This document shows positions 7,501 to 9,038 of a DNA stretch of 9,038 bases, one piece after another. Each line of letters starts with the position of its first letter. The stretch's first letter is position 1. A program made the position numbers and the translations under genes. The notes beneath the pieces are model-generated. The model ran no database searches. It saw only the letters and a list, made by a program, of their open reading frames with translations, and was not told the origin of the DNA. Origin of the DNA: Ignavibacteria bacterium (lineage in GTDB: Bacteria > Bacteroidota > Ignavibacteria > Ignavibacteriales > Ignavibacteriaceae); the NCBI GenBank assembly GCA_029863735.1, contig JAOTUT010000044.1, forward strand, positions 1 to 9,038. The letters run 5' to 3'.

Positions 7501-8386
7501 CCCGGCTGGCAGCACTCCGGGTGCAGAAAATTCAATTGGAAACGCTCCGGATTATTCAAGAGATGATATGGTAATTAATGAAATTATGTACGATCCTGCT
7601 GAAGACAACAGTGAGTTCATTGAGTTTTTAAATCTAAGCGGTGATTCAGTAAATGTTGGAGGGTGGGAAATAGTGGATGAGAATGGAAATGAATTCAAAC
7701 TTTCAACAACTCCTTTATTAGTGCCCCCTGACTCATACTTTTTATTAGCAGCAGATTCACTCGTAATTAATAAATATGGTTTAGATGAATCTGTGCTTAA
7801 GACCATTGTCGGAGTATCAAGCCTTGGATTAGTTAATACCGGAGAATTAATATTATTAAAAGATGTTAAAGGAAATACAATTGATTCGGTTTGGTATTCA
7901 GATAAATGGCAGAACGATAATTTTATTTCAACAAAGAACATTTCTTTGGAAAGAATAAATCCAAACCTGGGTTCAAATGATGCAAGCAACTGGAGCAGTA
8001 GTGTTAAACCAATTGGCGCGACTCCCGGAGAACAGAACAGTATTTACACGGTTAATCTGAATAGCCAATCAAATATCTCGGTTTCTCCAAATCCATTCTC
8101 ACCGGATGATGATGGTTATGAAGACTTTACAATAATAAATTATAATTTAACCCAGGCAACTTCGCAGGTTCAAATAAAAATATATGACAGCAAAGGAAGA
8201 TTGGTCAGAACCCTTTCAAATAATATAGCAAGTGGTTCTTCCGGCTCGGTTATTTTTGATGGTATTGGCGATGACGGACAAGCTTTGCGAATCGGTATTT
8301 ACATTATTTTTCTTGAAGCAATAAATGAAGGTGTGGGGGTTGTTGAATCAATGAAGACTGTGGTAGTTGTTGCGAGGAAATTGTAA
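4532..8386 (+). CDS. Large secreted modular protein: five lamin-tail-like units, three CARDB-like units and a FlgD-Ig-like C-terminus
   Basis: A 1284-residue exported protein. Residues 1-19 (MFKKILPIFFLFTASILPQ) form a signal peptide. Module order: LTD1 (about 24-183), CARDB1 (188-300), LTD2 (306-457), CARDB2 (461-571), LTD3 (576-729), CARDB3 (732-843), LTD4 (848-1003), LTD5 (1010-1171) and a FlgD-Ig-like domain (1180-1284). LTDs 2-5 open with the NE(I/V)MY motif plus an E(W/F)(V/I)E strand (LTD1 has the variant SEIMF), and LTDs 2-5 close with SLER...NW...TPG..NS. CARDB units open with FDL/FDI and contain VKNLG-type strands. The C-terminal block begins SVSPNPFSPDDDG (1183-1195), includes IYDSKGRLVRTL and ends MKTVVVVARKL, like C-terminal sorting domains of proteins exported by type IX secretion; T9SS cargo status is inferred. 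All modules are beta-sandwich folds and I see no catalytic domain, so a surface or extracellular structural/adhesive role is plausible but unproven. No Shine-Dalgarno sequence is visible before the ATG. Confidence 0.9.
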   Translation: MFKKILPIFFLFTASILPQSDSTLILSEIMFYPSTGPNEFIELYNYSETESIDLTGYKIIYYTSNPDLFIDAGEGTILPPKSFTVILEADYVIGSGIYDGLIPPEALVLKITDNSFGTSGMANTTSRPIWLVNTLDDTLDSYFYSANNTQTHSDEKKVMNKDSSQSNWANSLVANGTPGFENSVTSTQFDLQMASLTFQPTLPFEGDDVTVLAKVKNLGTNTADNYFIEIYNDANFDSTADPGEIIFSQQYSNLSSGDSITASTILNSFSAGDYQIIAKVLFTPDENPTNNELINSFTVFPPGAAYNDVVVNEIMYAPSTGEPEWVELYNRTASPINLNKWKFSDAASTVTITNGDKIIPANDYIILSRDSSILNYFDVGSEIIVFSLPSLNNTGDAVVIRDSMGIIVDSLSFLPSWGGNTGGKSLERISTENPSIDPANWNTSESIFKATPGLINSLTKKDFDIAVADILFNPEFSLQGDTVSISAMIKNLGNNDANFSLQLFEDANLDSIPDLLLETLQNLSIVSDDSGVFDFNFSIENLQTERAFLVKALFNADQDTTNNNLYKTIEPGLPSQSVVINEIMYTPVGGEPEWIELFNRTNLMINLNGWTINDVFSTPVTVTINQDVFIQPNSYLVVSRSISIYDYHRVIPSEVFILPLPTLNNNVDGVVLKDNRGLQMDSVLYSNQWGGTNGYSLERLSVDASSNLTANWGSSIDIEQSTPGRINSLTPKQFDLSVAEMSFSPRFPVEGDDVFINAFIRNNGSSSANNYSVEFYIDTDSNNVVDQRLSVVSNLNLAAEDSANIISSLPIQNITSKILAAVRIVYTEDEDTLNNYYEQSVEPGFPSAVVLINEVMYNTDIGKPEWVELVNVSGDSINIMNWSISDVLTIPTKSFITNEDLTLQSGEYIVIAKDTSFNSAYPEVTSKVFYSNFGSLGNTSDGVVIYDFRNGIIDSLFYRSSWGGAKGLSLERISLEEETNDSTNWTTSLSPAGSTPGAENSIGNAPDYSRDDMVINEIMYDPAEDNSEFIEFLNLSGDSVNVGGWEIVDENGNEFKLSTTPLLVPPDSYFLLAADSLVINKYGLDESVLKTIVGVSSLGLVNTGELILLKDVKGNTIDSVWYSDKWQNDNFISTKNISLERINPNLGSNDASNWSSSVKPIGATPGEQNSIYTVNLNSQSNISVSPNPFSPDDDGYEDFTIINYNLTQATSQVQIKIYDSKGRLVRTLSNNIASGSSGSVIFDGIGDDGQALRIGIYIIFLEAINEGVGVVESMKTVVVVARKL
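4601..5080 (+). repeat. Lamin-tail-like unit 1 (divergent)
   Basis: Residues 24-183. It starts SEIMFYPSTGPNEFIELYN and ends NWANSLVANGTPGFENS, so the opening and closing signatures are kept. The inner part is diverged: the SLER motif of the other units is replaced by SDEKKVMNK, and the opening NE is SE. It is the oldest-looking or most specialised copy and lies directly after the signal peptide. Confidence 0.75.
5093..5431 (+). repeat. CARDB-like unit 1
   Basis: Residues 188-300: begins FDLQMASLTFQPTLPFEGD, has AKVKNLGTNTADNY and ends with TPDENPTNNELINSF, a typical CARDB (cell-adhesion-related, bacterial) Ig-like pattern in which the NPTNN turn precedes the last strand. Confidence 0.7.
5447..5902 (+). 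repeat. Lamin-tail-like unit 2
   Basis: Residues 306-457. It carries VNEIMYAP at the start, GEPEWVELYNR, INLNKWKFSD, then KSLERIS and ATPGLINS at the end. The first core motif is encoded at 5462-5479; its 15-bp word aacgaaattatgtat recurs exactly in unit 3. Confidence 0.8.
5912..6244 (+). repeat. CARDB-like unit 2
   Basis: Residues 461-571. It starts KDFDIAVADILFNPEFSLQGD and has AMIKNLGNNDANF, FEDANLDSIPD and DQDTTNNNLYKTIEPG. The turn before the last strand (TTNNN) matches CARDB1 and CARDB3. Confidence 0.7.
6257..6718 (+). repeat. Lamin-tail-like unit 3
   Basis: Residues 576-729, with VVINEIMYTP, GEPEWIELFNRTN, INLNGWTIND, YSLERLS and STPGRINS. The opening motif is encoded at 6269-6286 and shares a 15-bp identical word with unit 2. 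Confidence 0.8.
6725..7060 (+). repeat. CARDB-like unit 3
   Basis: Residues 732-843. It starts KQFDLSVAEMSFSPRFPVEGD and has NAFIRNNGSSSANNY, FYIDTDSNNVVD and EDEDTLNNYYEQSVEPG. It is the last CARDB unit; the next two lamin-tail units have none between them. Confidence 0.7.
7073..7540 (+). repeat. Lamin-tail-like unit 4
   Basis: Residues 848-1003, with LINEVMYN, GKPEWVELVNVS, INIMNWSISD, LSLERIS and STPGAENS. The opening motif is encoded at 7085-7102. A short linker (about 1004-1009) joins it directly to unit 5. Confidence 0.78.
7559..8044 (+). repeat. Lamin-tail-like unit 5
   Basis: Residues 1010-1171, with VINEIMYDPAEDNSEFIEF, VNVGGWEIVDENG, ISLERINP and ATPGEQNS. The opening motif is encoded at 7574-7591. 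Unlike units 2-4 it has SEFIEF rather than PEWVEL, as in unit 1. Confidence 0.78.
8069..8386 (+). other. C-terminal FlgD-Ig-like module of the secreted protein, candidate sorting domain
   Basis: Residues 1180-1284. The block begins SVSPNPFSPDDDGYEDF, contains VQIKIYDSKGRLVRTL and FDGIGDDGQALRIGIYI, and ends with a hydrophobic-basic VVVVARKL tail. The PNPFSPDDDG entry and Ig-like strand pattern match FlgD_ig/T9SS-type C-terminal modules. Whether it is cleaved or anchored by a type IX pathway cannot be decided here, as no T9SS genes are in the window. Confidence 0.6.
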
Positions 8387-8480
8387 ATTTAATGACCATT
8401 CTATAACTTGTTTTTTATGATCTACACTCATTCGATTAATACCACTAATCTGCAAGATTTTTTTAAAAAATGGAGAGAAA
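8387..8480 (+). other. 94-bp intergenic gap between secreted-protein and transporter genes
   Basis: The gap is AT-rich, with T- and A-runs near 8458-8470 but no stem-loop followed by a T-tract that would qualify as a rho-independent terminator. A TTGTTT at 8408-8413 could be a -35 element, but I see no matching -10 at 16-18 bp. A possible short reading frame of five codons (8470-8484) overlaps the start of the transporter gene. Confidence 0.4.
8472..8475 (+). promoter_or_regulatory. Shine-Dalgarno site deciding the TTG start of the transporter gene
   Basis: GGAG lies 5 nt before TTG at 8481. The frame is closed upstream by TGA at 8418-8420, and no in-frame ATG or GTG lies between that stop and the TTG, so this site is the main support for a TTG start. 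Confidence 0.7.
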
Positions 8481-9038
8481 TTGAAAGTTAAAATCAGGCT
8501 ACCACATGTATTTATTCTTCTAACAAGTGTGATCTTCGTTTGTTCTATTTTAACATATTTCATTAATTCAGGTGAATACAAAAGAGAAACAAAACAGGTG
8601 GGCACGTTAACCCGCACAGTTGTAATGCCTGGAACATATAAGGAATTACCAAAACATATTTCTCCCATAGGAGTAATCATCGGAGATGAAGTCAAAGGAG
8701 AAGCTTCACCAGTTAGTCTTTTCGGTTTTTTAAGCTCTATACCGCGTGGAATGGGGGAAGCTGCTGATATTATTTTTTTCATATTTATGATTGGAGGAGT
8801 GTTCGGCATACTCCAAAAAACAGGAACAATAATGGCATTCATCCAGAAACTGCTGGATATATTTGGAAATAGTTCTGCATTACTGGTTATTATACTTATG
8901 TTGGCTGTTGCCATAGGTGCAAGTACGCTTGGAATGGGCGAAGAATTTTTACCTCTTATCCCTCTCTTCTTAATTGTCTCTAAAAAACTTGGCTATGATA
9001 GAATATTTGGTGTTGGTATTGTATGGCTTGCTGCAGAG
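8481..9038 (+). CDS. YfcC/DcuC-family inner-membrane transporter (5' part, cut by window edge)
   Basis: The reading frame from TTG at 8481 is open to the window end (186 codons) and is not closed there. The product starts (M)KVKIRLPHVFILLTSVIFVC, a basic N-terminus and first membrane segment (about 10-29), typical of the YfcC family of DcuC-superfamily carriers. Further signals are IPRGMGEAADIIFFIFMIGGVFGILQKTG (88-115 region), a second membrane segment, then ASTLGMGEEFLPLIPLFL (147-164), which corresponds to the conserved G.GEE segment of the family. Members are annotated as C4-dicarboxylate, basic amino-acid or uncharacterised antiporters; the substrate is not decidable here, and the extracytoplasmic loop at about 30-87 is long. 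TTG is chosen because GGAG (8472-8475) precedes it by 5 nt and no ATG/GTG exists in frame upstream. The first in-frame ATG (8625-8627, residue 49) would delete the first membrane segment. Confidence 0.85.
   Translation, partial: MKVKIRLPHVFILLTSVIFVCSILTYFINSGEYKRETKQVGTLTRTVVMPGTYKELPKHISPIGVIIGDEVKGEASPVSLFGFLSSIPRGMGEAADIIFFIFMIGGVFGILQKTGTIMAFIQKLLDIFGNSSALLVIILMLAVAIGASTLGMGEEFLPLIPLFLIVSKKLGYDRIFGVGIVWLAAE

Noticed and set aside
8387..8480. Possible terminator after the large secreted-protein gene
   Set aside because: Only T- and A-rich runs are present; no stable stem-loop precedes the T-tract.
8348..8914. Long open frame on the minus strand over the transporter start
   Set aside because: It is antisense to the TTG-started YfcC-family gene, whose family motifs are clear; the antisense translation shows no recognisable domain.

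Overview
The window is AT-rich bacterial DNA with tightly packed genes. The most likely source is a member of the Ignavibacteria/Chlorobi side of the Bacteroidota supergroup. This is an inference from three things: a DUF3109-type cysteine-rich protein next to rpoN, an hslV with the RSTT-type N-terminus, and a very large secreted lamin-tail/CARDB protein that ends in a FlgD-Ig-like module with a PNPFSPDDDG motif, of the kind found on exported proteins in that group. No phage, transposon, CRISPR, tRNA or rRNA signal was seen.

Left half (1-3628, minus strand): a compact run that reads, in transcription order, DUF3109-like Cys-rich protein, rpoN (sigma-54), an ICMT/PEMT-type membrane methyltransferase, hslV, and hslU (cut by the window edge). 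The junctions are a 1-nt gap, a 1-nt TAATG overlap, a 12-nt gap and an 8-nt gap, so the five genes are very probably one operon. It joins a sigma factor, an ATP-dependent protease (HslV peptidase plus HslU unfoldase), a probable metal-binding protein and a membrane methyltransferase. The protease and sigma factor are standard genes; what links them functionally is not visible here.

Centre (3629-3745): a 117-bp divergent intergenic region that must hold the promoters for both directions. It contains a 9-bp direct repeat but no convincing consensus promoter.

Right half (3746-9038, plus strand): a short-chain dehydrogenase/reductase; 12 nt later a 1284-residue secreted repeat protein (five lamin-tail-like units, three CARDB-like units, one C-terminal FlgD-Ig-like module, no recognisable catalytic domain); then, after 94 bp, the 5' part of a YfcC/DcuC-family membrane transporter. 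The transporter begins at a TTG codon behind a good Shine-Dalgarno sequence and runs off the right edge.

The most unusual items are the modular secreted protein and the rpoN-hslVU gene grouping. I see no clear evidence of a wholly new system, and most of the window is recognisable housekeeping or accessory content.
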